From NCBI GenBank assembly GCA_900768705.1, contig CAAGEB010000131.1, forward strand, positions 1 through 12,312: a DNA stretch of 12,312 bases, written 5' to 3'. The notes beneath the pieces are model-generated. The model saw nothing but the letters and a program-made list of their open reading frames with translations. It was not told where the DNA came from and did not search any database. Positions 1 through 6,708 of this stretch are shown here, piece after piece (position 1 is the first letter of the stretch; the number at the start of each line of letters is the position of its first letter). The position numbers and the translations under genes are program-made. The DNA is from Oscillospiraceae bacterium. Lineage in GTDB: Bacteria > Bacillota > Clostridia > Oscillospirales > Ruminococcaceae.

Positions 1-13
1 GCTTCGCAACATC

Positions 14-72
14 GTGTTACGCCTCCTCGTAAGGCATACAGCCTTGCTTCGTCGGCTTTCCTTGCAGCCGAC
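14..72. repeat. Hairpin-rich non-coding segment
   Basis: Three short inverted repeats lie back to back: TTACG (17-21) with CGTAA (28-32), AAGGC (31-35) with GCCTT (41-45), and GTCGGCT (51-57) with AGCCGAC (66-72, 8-nt loop). No convincing gene covers positions 1-190: the 64-codon frame at 14-208 has no ribosome binding site and reads through the hairpins and an AT-rich stretch. The segment may be the tail of an intergenic repeat or a terminator region of a gene left of the window. No T-run directly follows the last stem, so a terminator call is not supported. Confidence 0.4.
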
Positions 73-191
73 GCACCCTGCCGATTTTCTCTGTTCAAAC
101 CGGTTTTTAGAGATGCCCTTTAATAATTTTGCAGAAAAAAGTCTATATTTGTCATTCTGTGAAATTTGTATGAAAAAAGTTGAAAAACCCC

Positions 192-220
192 TTGATTTTT
201 GCAATTAAATATGATATAAT
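192..220 (+). promoter_or_regulatory. Sigma-A promoter of the cmk operon
   Basis: The -35 TTGATT (192-197) is followed by a 17-bp spacer and a perfect -10 TATAAT (215-220). A TG one base upstream of the -10 (212-213) makes it an extended -10 promoter. Transcription would start near 227, leaving a leader of about 95 nt before the cmk start. The AT-rich sequence upstream (120-190) is typical of a strong clostridial promoter. Confidence 0.8.
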
Positions 221-321
221 AGTACTGATTTGAAAGAACTATACCATTTCGCCAATTTCCAGATTATGGTAAGTGCTTATACTCAAAGAAAAATCCGGAC
301 GAAACAGGGGTGCGCAGTAAA

Positions 322-993
322 TTGAAGCCTGTATCTGTTGCCATCGACGGTCCTGTCGGGGCGGGAAAAAGCAGCATTGCAAGAGAAGCGGCAAAGCTTC
401 TCGGGTATGTTTATTGCGATACCGGAGCACTGTATAGGGCGGTAGGGCTGTATTGCGCCGGAGTCGGAGCAGATTTGAAGAATCCTTCCGATATTGCTTC
501 CCGGCTCCCGGAAATCAAGGTGGAGCTTCGTTTGGAAGACGGAGTTCAGCGGGTGTTTCTTAATGGCAGGGATGTGTCGGAGAGAATTCGCCTTCCGGAG
601 GTTTCAATGGCGGCGAGCGCAGTGTCCGCAGTACCCGAGGTTCGGGCTGCGTTGCTGGGAATTCAGCGGGAAATCGCCTGTCATAACAATGTGATTATGG
701 ACGGCAGGGATATTGCCACTGTGGTGCTTCCCAACGCTGATGTGAAGATTTTCCTCACCGCAAAACCCGAAATCCGTGCAAAAAGACGCTTTGACGAACT
801 GGCGGCAAAGGGCGTTAAAACCACCTTTGAGGAAGTGCTGAGCGACCTGAACGAGCGTGATTACAATGATTCACACAGAGCGGAGGCTCCGCTGAAAAGG
901 GCGGAGGACGCAGTGCTTGCGGATACCTCGGAGCTGGACTTCGGTCAGTCTGTGGAGTTGGTCTGCCGCATAATCGGAGAGCGGGTGAAGTAG
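322..993 (+). CDS. cmk: Cytidylate kinase (CMP kinase)
   Basis: Transfers phosphate from ATP to CMP or dCMP in the cytoplasm, supplying CDP/dCDP for nucleic acid and phospholipid synthesis. Counting from the TTG at 322 the product is 223 aa, close to the usual size. The P-loop GPVGAGKSS is at 10-18, DTGALYRA follows at 33-40, the family signature MDGRDI is at 126-131, and the C-terminal RDYNDSHRAEAPLKRAEDA stretch is typical of CMP kinases. I prefer the TTG at 322 because AGGGGTG at 306-312 lies 9 nt upstream, and because homologs begin only a few residues before the AIDGP strand. The GTG at 310 is in frame (227 aa) but overlaps that binding site. It is the first gene of the operon; plsC starts 4 nt after its stop. 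Confidence 0.95.
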   Translation: MKPVSVAIDGPVGAGKSSIAREAAKLLGYVYCDTGALYRAVGLYCAGVGADLKNPSDIASRLPEIKVELRLEDGVQRVFLNGRDVSERIRLPEVSMAASAVSAVPEVRAALLGIQREIACHNNVIMDGRDIATVVLPNADVKIFLTAKPEIRAKRRFDELAAKGVKTTFEEVLSDLNERDYNDSHRAEAPLKRAEDAVLADTSELDFGQSVELVCRIIGERVK

Positions 994-997
994 GGCG

Positions 998-1603
998 ATG
1001 TTTTACGAAATAGCCCGCGGGCTGGTTAGCTTTGTTTTCCACATTCATTTTAAAATAAAAGTAGAGGGAAAGGATAATATTCCCGAAGAAAAAGGCGGTT
1101 ACATAATCGCTTCAAACCATGTTTCCAACAACGATCCCCCTATGGTGGGAGTGGTCTTCAAGGGCAAATACACCTTCATGGCGAAGGACGAGCTTTTTCA
1201 TGTGAACAAGCTTTTCACTTGGCTTATAACGAAGCTTGGGGCTTTCCCCGTAAAGCGCGGATCGAAGGATTTCTCTTCGCTGGACAAGGCAATTGACAGC
1301 CTGAAGGAAGGCAGGATATTTGTTATTTTCCCGGAAGGCACTCGATCAAAGACGGGGGAACTCGGAAAACCCAAAAGCGGCGTTACTTTGGTAGCCGCAC
1401 GGGCAAAGGTTCCGGTGGTTCCGGTGTTTGTCAAATACGGCAGAAAGAAATTCCGCAGAAATGCAGTGGTTTGTATCGGAAAGCAGATTCCCGCAGAGGA
1501 GTTTGAAATCGATCTTAACGACAAGTGTCAGATCCGTGGTGTAAGCGACAAGATTATGGAAAAAATTGCTTTGCTGAAGGAAAATGCTCCGGATGTCGAA
1601 TAA
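998..1603 (+). CDS. plsC: 1-acyl-sn-glycerol-3-phosphate acyltransferase
   Basis: Acylates lysophosphatidic acid to phosphatidic acid at the inner face of the membrane. The 201-aa protein has all the main PlsC signatures: the catalytic HX4D as NHVSNND (His41, Asp46), the GAFPVKRG block at 81-88, and the substrate-binding FPEGTRS at 111-117, followed by KSGVTLVAARAKVPVVPVFV. The N-terminus (residues 1-18) is hydrophobic and probably lies on the membrane; there is no clear spanning helix. The start is 4 nt after the cmk stop with only a weak AGGG nearby, so translation is probably coupled to cmk. The 3' end overlaps the start region of the next gene. The order cmk-plsC-ispH-rpsA is common in Firmicutes. 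Confidence 0.93.
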   Translation: MFYEIARGLVSFVFHIHFKIKVEGKDNIPEEKGGYIIASNHVSNNDPPMVGVVFKGKYTFMAKDELFHVNKLFTWLITKLGAFPVKRGSKDFSSLDKAIDSLKEGRIFVIFPEGTRSKTGELGKPKSGVTLVAARAKVPVVPVFVKYGRKKFRRNAVVCIGKQIPAEEFEIDLNDKCQIRGVSDKIMEKIALLKENAPDVE

Positions 1604-3542
1604 CACCGTTAGAATAGAAATAGCCGAGTTTGCGGGCTTTTGCCCGGGAGTGCGGCGGGCTGTTGAGATGGCAGAAAACGCTGCCGCAGAATACGGAAGC
1701 GTTTACACCCTTGGCGAGCTGATTCACAACGAGAATGCCGTTGCCGAGCTTCGGGAAAAGGGCATTGAGGTTGCTAGGACGGTAGAGCAGGCTGCGGGAA
1801 AGCCGTTGGTGCTTCGTTCCCATGGAACCGCTGCTGCGGAGGAACGGAAAGCACGGGAATTGTGCAGCGTTGTTTTTGATGCTGCCTGTCCTTATGTCAA
1901 GCGTATTCACAATATAGTATCCGAAATGCCGTCGGATGGCACGGTAATTGTTCTTGGAGACAAGAATCATCCCGAGGTTGTCGGCATTATCGGAAACGCA
2001 TCCTGCGAGGCTTTTGCCTGCAGAAATTATGATGAAATAGACGAATTATTCCGGAGCGGCAGGGTACACGACAACGCCGCACTGGTAGTTCAGACCACCT
2101 TCGACTGCGGAGGATTTGCGGAGTGTTCACGAATGCTCAGAAATACGCATCCCCGCATTGAGATATACGACACAATATGCAAGGCAACTTCGCAGCGCCA
2201 GAAAAGCGCAGCGGAGCTTGCGAAAAGAGCAGCTCTGATGATAGTTGTCGGAGGAAAGAGCAGCTCGAACACACGGAAGCTTGCGGATATATGCGGGCAG
2301 TATTGCAAAACGATATTCGTCACCTCCGCAGTGGAGCTTCCTATGCAGGAAATCAGGAGCCTGCAGGCCGGCAGTCTTGTCGGCATAACAGCCGGGGCAT
2401 CAACTCCGGGTCATATCATTAAGGAGGTTCATGAAAGAATGAACGAGGAAATCAAAAACACAGAAACCAATGAGGAGGACTTTGCTTCGCTGCTTGAGCA
2501 GGATCAGTCTTTTACAAGATTATATACCGGCAAGAGAGTCAAGGCTACTGTTGTAAGCGTTGACAAGAAGGAAGCAGTTGTTGAGGTCGGTGCAAAGCAG
2601 ACAGGCTACATAGCCCGTGAAGAGCTTACAAACGATCCCAATGCGGAAGCTGAGGACATTGTAAAGCCCGGCGATGTTATTGACGCTGTTGTAATCAAGG
2701 TTGACGATAATGTGGGTACGGTACAGCTTTCCAAGAAGCGTGTTGACGCAGCTATCGGACTGGAGAAGCTGGAGGCTGTCCGTGATTCTCAGGAGACCAT
2801 TGAGGGTACTGTTGCTCAGGTGGTAAAGGGCGGCGTAATCGTCATTTACGAAGGCGTTCGTGTATTTATCCCCGCTTCTCATACAGGCGTTCCCCGCGGC
2901 GGCAAGCTGGAGGAGCTGCTTAAGAAGCCCGTTAAGTTCAAGATTATTGAAGTTAGCTCCGACAGAGGCGGCAGAGTAGTCGGCTCTATCCGTCAGGCTA
3001 ACAAGGAAGAGCGTGACGCACAGAAGGCGAAGTTCTGGGAGACTATCGAGGTTGGTCAGAAGTTCGAGGGCGTTGTTCGTTCCATCGAGAGCTACGGCGT
3101 ATTTGTTGACATCGGTCCCGTTGACGGACTGGTTCATGCAACCGATCTTACTTGGAACAGAGTAGGTCATCCCAAGGATATCGTAAAGGTTGGCGACAAG
3201 CTCACCGTTATTGTAAAGTCCTATGATCCCGAAAAGAAGAGAGTGTCGCTCTCCGCTAAGGATCCCGAGGAAAATCCTTGGACAAAGTTTGTTGCAGAGT
3301 ATGCAAAGGGTGATGTAATCAAGGCTACCGTTGTTTCTATCACCGAGTTCGGCGCATTTGCGCAGATTATTCCCGGAGTTGACGGACTTATCCACATCAG
3401 CCAGATTTCTGCCGAGAGAGTAAATGACATCAACACCGTACTCAAGGTTGGTCAGGAAGTTGAAGTCAAGATTATTGATATCGATGATGAAAAGCAGAGA
3501 GTAAGCCTGTCCATTAAGGCAGTTTCCGAAGACGCAGAGTAA
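1593..3542 (+). CDS. ispH-rpsA: IspH - ribosomal protein S1 fusion
   Basis: Residues 1 to about 282 are 4-hydroxy-3-methylbut-2-enyl diphosphate reductase, the last enzyme of the MEP isoprenoid pathway, which holds a 4Fe-4S cluster. The three cluster cysteines are Cys17 (GFCPG), Cys99 (AACPYVKR) and Cys196 (TICKATS). Active-site candidates are His45 (LIHNEN), His77 (RSHG), His126 and Glu128 (NHPEV) and Thr168/169 (QTTF), with the GITAGASTPG motif near the domain end. From about 310 onward there are four S1 RNA-binding domains (roughly 311-375, 401-468, 488-558 and 573-643), the number usual for Firmicute S1. I number from the ATG at 1593 because AAGGA (1577-1581) is spaced 11 nt from it but only 2 nt from the in-frame ATG at 1584. 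Codon use shifts between the halves: the S1 part uses almost only AAG for Lys and CGT/AGA for Arg, while the IspH part uses many CGG codons. It is a known fusion type in Clostridia, not an assembly artefact. Confidence 0.95.
   Translation: MSNNTVRIEIAEFAGFCPGVRRAVEMAENAAAEYGSVYTLGELIHNENAVAELREKGIEVARTVEQAAGKPLVLRSHGTAAAEERKARELCSVVFDAACPYVKRIHNIVSEMPSDGTVIVLGDKNHPEVVGIIGNASCEAFACRNYDEIDELFRSGRVHDNAALVVQTTFDCGGFAECSRMLRNTHPRIEIYDTICKATSQRQKSAAELAKRAALMIVVGGKSSSNTRKLADICGQYCKTIFVTSAVELPMQEIRSLQAGSLVGITAGASTPGHIIKEVHERMNEEIKNTETNEEDFASLLEQDQSFTRLYTGKRVKATVVSVDKKEAVVEVGAKQTGYIAREELTNDPNAEAEDIVKPGDVIDAVVIKVDDNVGTVQLSKKRVDAAIGLEKLEAVRDSQETIEGTVAQVVKGGVIVIYEGVRVFIPASHTGVPRGGKLEELLKKPVKFKIIEVSSDRGGRVVGSIRQANKEERDAQKAKFWETIEVGQKFEGVVRSIESYGVFVDIGPVDGLVHATDLTWNRVGHPKDIVKVGDKLTVIVKSYDPEKKRVSLSAKDPEENPWTKFVAEYAKGDVIKATVVSITEFGAFAQIIPGVDGLIHISQISAERVNDINTVLKVGQEVEVKIIDIDDEKQRVSLSIKAVSEDAE
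2421..2442 (+). promoter_or_regulatory. Internal ribosome binding site at IspH/S1 junction
   Basis: A full AAGGAGG (2421-2427) sits inside the fusion gene just where the IspH domain ends. Three bases later an out-of-frame ATG (2431) opens a three-codon ORF, Met-Lys-Glu-stop, whose TGA (2440-2442) overlaps the in-frame ATG at 2439-2441 as ATGA. That ATG is codon 283 of the fusion and would start a free S1 protein of 367 aa. The binding site is 11 nt from the in-frame ATG, so it could act directly or by termination-reinitiation from the mini-ORF. Whether it is used is inference. Confidence 0.5.
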
Positions 3543-3577
3543 TTTCGGATCGATAATATACAACTCGTATAACAAAC

Positions 3578-3603
3578 ACAGCCCTTGTAAAAACAAGGGC
3601 TGT
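3578..3603. terminator. Hairpin between converging rpsA and antiporter genes
   Basis: ACAGCCCTTGT (3578-3588) pairs perfectly with ACAAGGGCTGT (3593-3603) around an AAAA loop, giving an 11-bp stem 35 nt after the ispH-rpsA stop. On the plus strand it is followed by TTAGTCTGTCT rather than a run of T. On the minus strand it is followed by GTTTGTTAT, which is more T-rich. It most likely serves as a bidirectional terminator for the two converging transcripts, with an imperfect U-tract on both sides. Confidence 0.65.
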
Positions 3604-3649
3604 TAGTCTGTCTATAAACAATCATTTGCGGTGGTGTAGCGTAACACTG

Positions 3650-4879
3650 TTAGTATTCTGCCGGCACCTCGTCGGTTTCATCCAGATCCGAGGGAGGAAC
3701 ACAGTCGGGTTTATCTTCACCCTTGTACAGCAGCTTCAACAGGATAGGAGATGCAACGGAGGAGCAGAGGATAAGCAGGATAACCGAAGTGAAATACTCC
3801 GGTGAAACCATTCCGACGCTCAGTCCCTTCTGCGCAACGATAAGGGCAACCTCGCCTCTGGTCATCATTCCCACGCCAACTTTTAGGGCGTCACGGTTAT
3901 TAAATTTCCATATTTTCGTCATAAGACCGCAGCCGAATATTTTTGATACCAGTGCAACTATAACAAAGGCTATGGAGAACCACAGCAGCTGCATTGAAAA
4001 GCCGCTGAAATTTGTTTTAAGACCGATACTTGCGAAAAATACAGGTCCGAATAGCATATAGCTTGAAATGTCCATTTTTCCGGCTATGTACTCTGCGTCG
4101 TGAAGGTTGCAGAGAATAATTCCCGCCACATAGGCTCCGGTAATATCTGCTATTCCGAAGAATTTTTCTGCGGCATACGCCATAATAAAGCACAGAGCCA
4201 GACCGAAAATAGGAATTCTCCGATGATGGGGAGCGTGTTTGTCCAGAAGCTTGAACAGAAAATAAACGATAAATCCCACAACAAAGCTGAATACAATGAA
4301 AAGCAGCGTTTTGATAACCACATCCAGAGGCTTTGCGTCGGAGGACTTGAAACCGATAACAAAGGTGAGGAGAATGATACCGATAACATCATCGATAATT
4401 GCGGAGGAAACAATAACCGTTCCGACCCTGCCTTTCAGATGTCCCAGCTCACGGAGCGTCTGAACAGTGATGCTGACGGAGGTTGCGGTCATAATCGTGC
4501 CAATGAACACTCCACGGAAAAACTCATCGGAACCAAAGGGTGCAAATCCGAAAAAGGCACTGTAAAGCAGCCAGCCCAGTACCAGCGGAACCAGAACGCC
4601 CGCACAGGCAATAGTAAGAGCGACAGGGCCGGTTTTCACCAGCTCTTTCAGGTTAGTTTCAAGACCCGCCGAGAACATCAGCAGTACCACGCCGATTTCC
4701 GCCATTATGGCGATAAAATCCGACTGCCCGACCCATCCCAGAACAGAGGGGCCGATAAGCAGACCTGCCGCAATCTGTCCCACCACCTGCGGGGCTTTCA
4801 GCTTTTTTGCCAGCAGACCCAGCAGCTTTGCCGAAATCAGTATAATGGCAAGATCCTTGAAAAATTCATATATTTCCAC
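3650..4879 (-). CDS. CPA2-family cation/proton antiporter
   Basis: A 409-aa integral membrane protein with about 12-13 hydrophobic segments and only the transport domain; it lacks the C-terminal TrkA-N/RCK domain of KefB/KefC. It would exchange Na+ or K+ for H+ across the cytoplasmic membrane. Family marks are PQVVGQIAAGLLIGPSVLG at 30-48, TATSVSIT at 131-138 (the unwound helix region), an adjacent aspartate pair in SAIIDDVIG (Asp163, Asp164), the expected ion-binding site of NapA-like members, and GMMTRGEVALI at 337-347 with Arg341 and Glu343. The tail after residue 388 is short and acidic. The start is GTG at 4879, supported by GAGGAG nine bases upstream (4889-4894 on the plus strand). It is a monocistronic gene facing away from 5095. 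Which ion it moves cannot be told from sequence. Confidence 0.9.
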   Translation of the reverse strand: MEIYEFFKDLAIILISAKLLGLLAKKLKAPQVVGQIAAGLLIGPSVLGWVGQSDFIAIMAEIGVVLLMFSAGLETNLKELVKTGPVALTIACAGVLVPLVLGWLLYSAFFGFAPFGSDEFFRGVFIGTIMTATSVSITVQTLRELGHLKGRVGTVIVSSAIIDDVIGIILLTFVIGFKSSDAKPLDVVIKTLLFIVFSFVVGFIVYFLFKLLDKHAPHHRRIPIFGLALCFIMAYAAEKFFGIADITGAYVAGIILCNLHDAEYIAGKMDISSYMLFGPVFFASIGLKTNFSGFSMQLLWFSIAFVIVALVSKIFGCGLMTKIWKFNNRDALKVGVGMMTRGEVALIVAQKGLSVGMVSPEYFTSVILLILCSSVASPILLKLLYKGEDKPDCVPPSDLDETDEVPAEY

Positions 4880-4930
4880 GAAAAAGCTCTCCTCTTACTG
4901 AATTAAAGGCGGTTTTGCCGCACCCATATT

Positions 4931-4959
4931 ATTATATAAATATCCTGAAATTAAATCAA
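4931..4959 (-). promoter_or_regulatory. Promoter of the antiporter gene
   Basis: Read on the minus strand, TTGATT (4954-4959) is followed by a 17-bp spacer and a perfect TATAAT (4931-4936). Transcription would start near 4924 and give a leader of about 45 nt containing the GAGGAG ribosome binding site. A small GCGG/CCGC inverted repeat lies in the leader at about 4910-4918. Confidence 0.75.
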
Positions 4960-5013
4960 GGGAAAAACTAAACAATTTTTATGAGCAGGTTATACGAATT
5001 TTCGGTAATAGTA

Positions 5014-5042
5014 TTGACATTGACACATTTGAGCGGTATAAT
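5014..5042 (+). promoter_or_regulatory. Consensus sigma-A promoter of the two-TM protein gene
   Basis: A perfect TTGACA (5014-5019), a 17-bp spacer and a perfect TATAAT (5037-5042). A second TTGACA overlaps at 5020-5025 and a second TATAAT follows at 5053-5058, but neither is correctly spaced with a partner. The predicted transcript begins near 5049, about 45 nt before the start codon. Confidence 0.85.
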
Positions 5043-5060
5043 GTAAAGAGAATATAATGC

Positions 5061-5088
5061 TTCCGACAGCCTGTCGGAACATCGGAGG
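5061..5088 (+). promoter_or_regulatory. Leader hairpin next to ribosome binding site
   Basis: TTCCGACA (5061-5068) pairs perfectly with TGTCGGAA (5072-5079) around a 3-nt loop in the short leader of the gene at 5095. It ends 3 nt before CGGAGG (5083-5088), which is 6 nt from the ATG. The stem does not include the binding site, so it could protect the 5' end of the mRNA or mark a protein-binding operator. No regulator is evident nearby. Confidence 0.4.
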
Positions 5089-5094
5089 TTTTTT

Positions 5095-5916
5095 ATGGAG
5101 CAGCGTTACACAAATCCCGAGGACAGGGGGCGTTACGGATTCAGCGAAAGCGGAAAATTCCGTGCGCCCTTCAAAGGGGATTTCTTTTTCGTGTCACTGC
5201 TGGTGGCAGTGATTGTTATTGCCGAGGTATTTATAATCGGCTTTGGCATAAAGGTAATACAGGACAATGTAAGCAAGGAGACCGAAGCGTTGTTTTACGG
5301 TCTGATTGCGGTGGTGGTAATTTTTATCCTGTCTCTGTTGGTGGTGCTTGGATGCGGAGCGCTTATAAAGTACATAATTAACGGATATCCCTGCACCTAT
5401 GCCGCCACAGACGAAAAATTCACCGCAAATATCGGCGGCGACACACATACGATATATTATTCCGATGTGCAGAGTATAACCTTCAAACCCAGAACCTTTT
5501 TCGGAAAGGTAAAAGGATATTTTGTGGAAATAACCGTTGCCGGAGAAAAACAGCAGTACGGAATTTCCTTCAGCGGATATCAGAGTGAAAAGACCACGCC
5601 GTTTTACATAATTCAGGAGCGTATAGACGCTATGAATCACGAAGAGGATCTGCGGCGGGTTCTCAATCTTTCAAAAAGCACACAGCTCGGAAGCGGAGTT
5701 CCGATTGAAAAGAAGGAAGCCGAAGCGGCAAAATCTGCGTCAAAAAGTGTTATGCAGCGGCTTGATGAAATGATGGCTCAGTCCGATGAGGATTTTCTCA
5801 ACGATACTATGCGCCGTGCGCCGCAGCAGATACCGGTGGATAATCTTGCCGATAAATCCAATACGATGCCTGCGATAGGAGAAACAGGAAAAAAATCCGG
5901 ACGCCCGCTGAATTAG
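5095..5916 (+). CDS. Two-TM protein with C-terminal soluble domain (paralog A)
   Basis: I do not recognise a named family. The 273-aa protein has a polar N-terminus, two TM helices at about 31-53 and 66-93, and a soluble domain at about 102-178 (YAATDEKFT, then IYYSDVQSITFKP, GYFVEITV and TPFYIIQERID). A charged, Ala/Glu/Lys-rich linker runs from about 181 to the end. The soluble domain looks like a small beta-rich fold of the membrane-associated PH type, which is inference only. The same architecture recurs at 5961-6587 and 8100-8678. The start ATG has CGGAGG 6 nt upstream. The last codons hold an A7 run and a stem-loop, where ribosomes may shift to the -1 frame and continue into the next ORF. 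The A-only product would end GKKSGRPLN after the slip site. Confidence 0.8.
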   Translation: MEQRYTNPEDRGRYGFSESGKFRAPFKGDFFFVSLLVAVIVIAEVFIIGFGIKVIQDNVSKETEALFYGLIAVVVIFILSLLVVLGCGALIKYIINGYPCTYAATDEKFTANIGGDTHTIYYSDVQSITFKPRTFFGKVKGYFVEITVAGEKQQYGISFSGYQSEKTTPFYIIQERIDAMNHEEDLRRVLNLSKSTQLGSGVPIEKKEAEAAKSASKSVMQRLDEMMAQSDEDFLNDTMRRAPQQIPVDNLADKSNTMPAIGETGKKSGRPLN

Positions 5917-5930
5917 CAGAACAGCGGGCG
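5877..5930 (+). promoter_or_regulatory. Candidate -1 programmed frameshift signal
   Basis: Four parts are in register. AGGAG (5877-5881) lies 7 nt upstream of the slip site and could act as a stimulatory Shine-Dalgarno element. The heptamer A AAA AAA (5889-5895) is phased so that two Lys AAA codons (266, 267) occupy P and A sites. A 6-nt spacer follows. Then CGCCCGCTG (5902-5910) pairs perfectly with CAGCGGGCG (5922-5930) around an 11-nt loop that contains the zero-frame TAG (5914-5916). Shifting by -1 at 5895 enters the downstream frame and gives a single protein of about 497 aa. The layout resembles E. coli dnaX. A simple one-base deletion in an A8 run, or a sequencing error, would also join the frames. 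Confidence 0.6.
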
Positions 5931-5960
5931 GAGCAAATTGCAGAAAAGTTTTCCCCTACA

Positions 5961-6587
5961 GTGGAAGGATACAGGAAGGAAAGTCGCAGGATTGTCCGCA
6001 GTGAAATCGAAAAGGAAAGGCTGGAGGCGGACGAGGAGCTTCGTATCCGCTGGGAAAAAGAGCTGGAGCGGAATACATTCTACGGACAGGGCAGCTTCTT
6101 TGTAAAGCATAACAAACCTACGGCAATTTTATTGCTTTCAGCAGCGGGAGCCTCGGCGATTTACGGGCTGTTTGTTGCGGTAATGCTTATTCTTTGGCTG
6201 TTTGACGGTATGATGAATTTTTCGGGAATGGGTATCAGTGTTGGTATGGCAATCGTATCGTTTATCCTTGCGGGGTTTCTGTTCAATCTTTACCGTCGGG
6301 GTTCGGAGCGGTTGTATAAGGCAGACGGCAGGGAATTTACGGTGCGTTGTAAGGACGAAAACAAGCCGGTTGATCATATTTTCTACAAGGATGTTGAGGA
6401 TGTGATTTACAAACCCACAAAGTTTCTGTGGATACCTCTGGGATACAGTGTTTCGGTGAAAATGAAGAGCGGATTCCGCTATCGGTACGATTATGTATTT
6501 CCCGGAAACGGAAAGGTACAGAGAACGAAAAACCTGCCCTTTGAGATAATAAGGGAGCAGATAAATTCCGATAAAGAAAATCGCTAA
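5961..6587 (+). CDS. Two-TM protein with soluble domain (paralog B), likely frameshift partner
   Basis: No named family is recognised. From the GTG at 5961 the product is 208 aa, but that start has no ribosome binding site and the frame is open back to 5856 without an ATG, GTG or TTG. The upstream codons read as plausible protein (RTPAELAEQRAEQIAEKF), continuing the charged, coiled-coil-like segment at residues 1-38. This suggests the ORF is the second half of a protein begun at 5095. Two TM helices at about 53-80 and 88-111 precede a soluble domain at 119-202 (YKADGREFT, IFYKDVEDVIYKP, GYSVSV, LPFEIIREQI) that aligns with paralog A at matching positions. If used alone, a non-standard start such as ATC 5895 or the GTG would be needed. 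Confidence 0.75.
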   Translation: MEGYRKESRRIVRSEIEKERLEADEELRIRWEKELERNTFYGQGSFFVKHNKPTAILLLSAAGASAIYGLFVAVMLILWLFDGMMNFSGMGISVGMAIVSFILAGFLFNLYRRGSERLYKADGREFTVRCKDENKPVDHIFYKDVEDVIYKPTKFLWIPLGYSVSVKMKSGFRYRYDYVFPGNGKVQRTKNLPFEIIREQINSDKENR

Positions 6588-6600
6588 TGAAAATTCTTTC

Positions 6601-6626
6601 AGCCGGGGAGCGCAGTCTCTCCGGCT
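6601..6626 (+). terminator. Hairpin after the two-TM gene pair
   Basis: AGCCGGGGAG (6601-6610) pairs with CTCTCCGGCT (6617-6626) over ten positions, one of them a G-T wobble, around a 6-nt loop. It begins 13 nt after the stop at 6587 and just before the next promoter. No run of T follows (ATACTGGTTTG), so termination would be weak or would need a protein factor. Confidence 0.45.
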
Positions 6627-6642
6627 ATACTGGTTTGCGGGG

Positions 6643-6671
6643 TTGACAACAGAGCTGAATTGTGATATACT
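6643..6671 (+). promoter_or_regulatory. Promoter of the six-gene FAD-trmB-sufCB operon
   Basis: A perfect TTGACA (6643-6648), a 17-bp spacer and TATACT (6666-6671), one base from the -10 consensus. The start site would be near 6678, about 30 nt before the ATG at 6709. No other convincing promoter is seen before 11950, so the next six genes are probably one transcript. Confidence 0.8.
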
Positions 6672-6708
6672 GGAAACAGCGTATTCTGACGAATGAGGGG
6701 ACAAAAGT

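Noticed and set aside
14..208. Plus-strand frame of 64 codons at the left end
   Set aside because: No ribosome binding site, runs through hairpins and into the promoter's AT-rich region, no recognisable protein.
2520..3596. Long minus-strand frame (358 codons) opposite the S1 half of ispH-rpsA
   Set aside because: The S1 domains on the plus strand are clear. The antisense frame is open because of the strongly biased codons of a highly expressed gene, and its translation shows no family motif.
3632..3647. GCGTAACAC (3639-3647) matching GTGTTACGC at 14-22 in inverted orientation, possibly one repeat family
   Set aside because: Only 9 bases match and the flanks differ, so chance is a sufficient explanation.
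4100..4906. Plus-strand frame of 268 codons opposite the antiporter
   Set aside because: Its translation is Asn/Gln/Arg-rich without motifs, the reverse reading of a membrane protein gene with a good promoter and binding site.
5877..5930. Frameshift signal marking an insertion sequence
   Set aside because: Neither ORF has transposase motifs and no terminal inverted repeats or target duplications flank 5095-6587; both proteins are two-TM membrane proteins.
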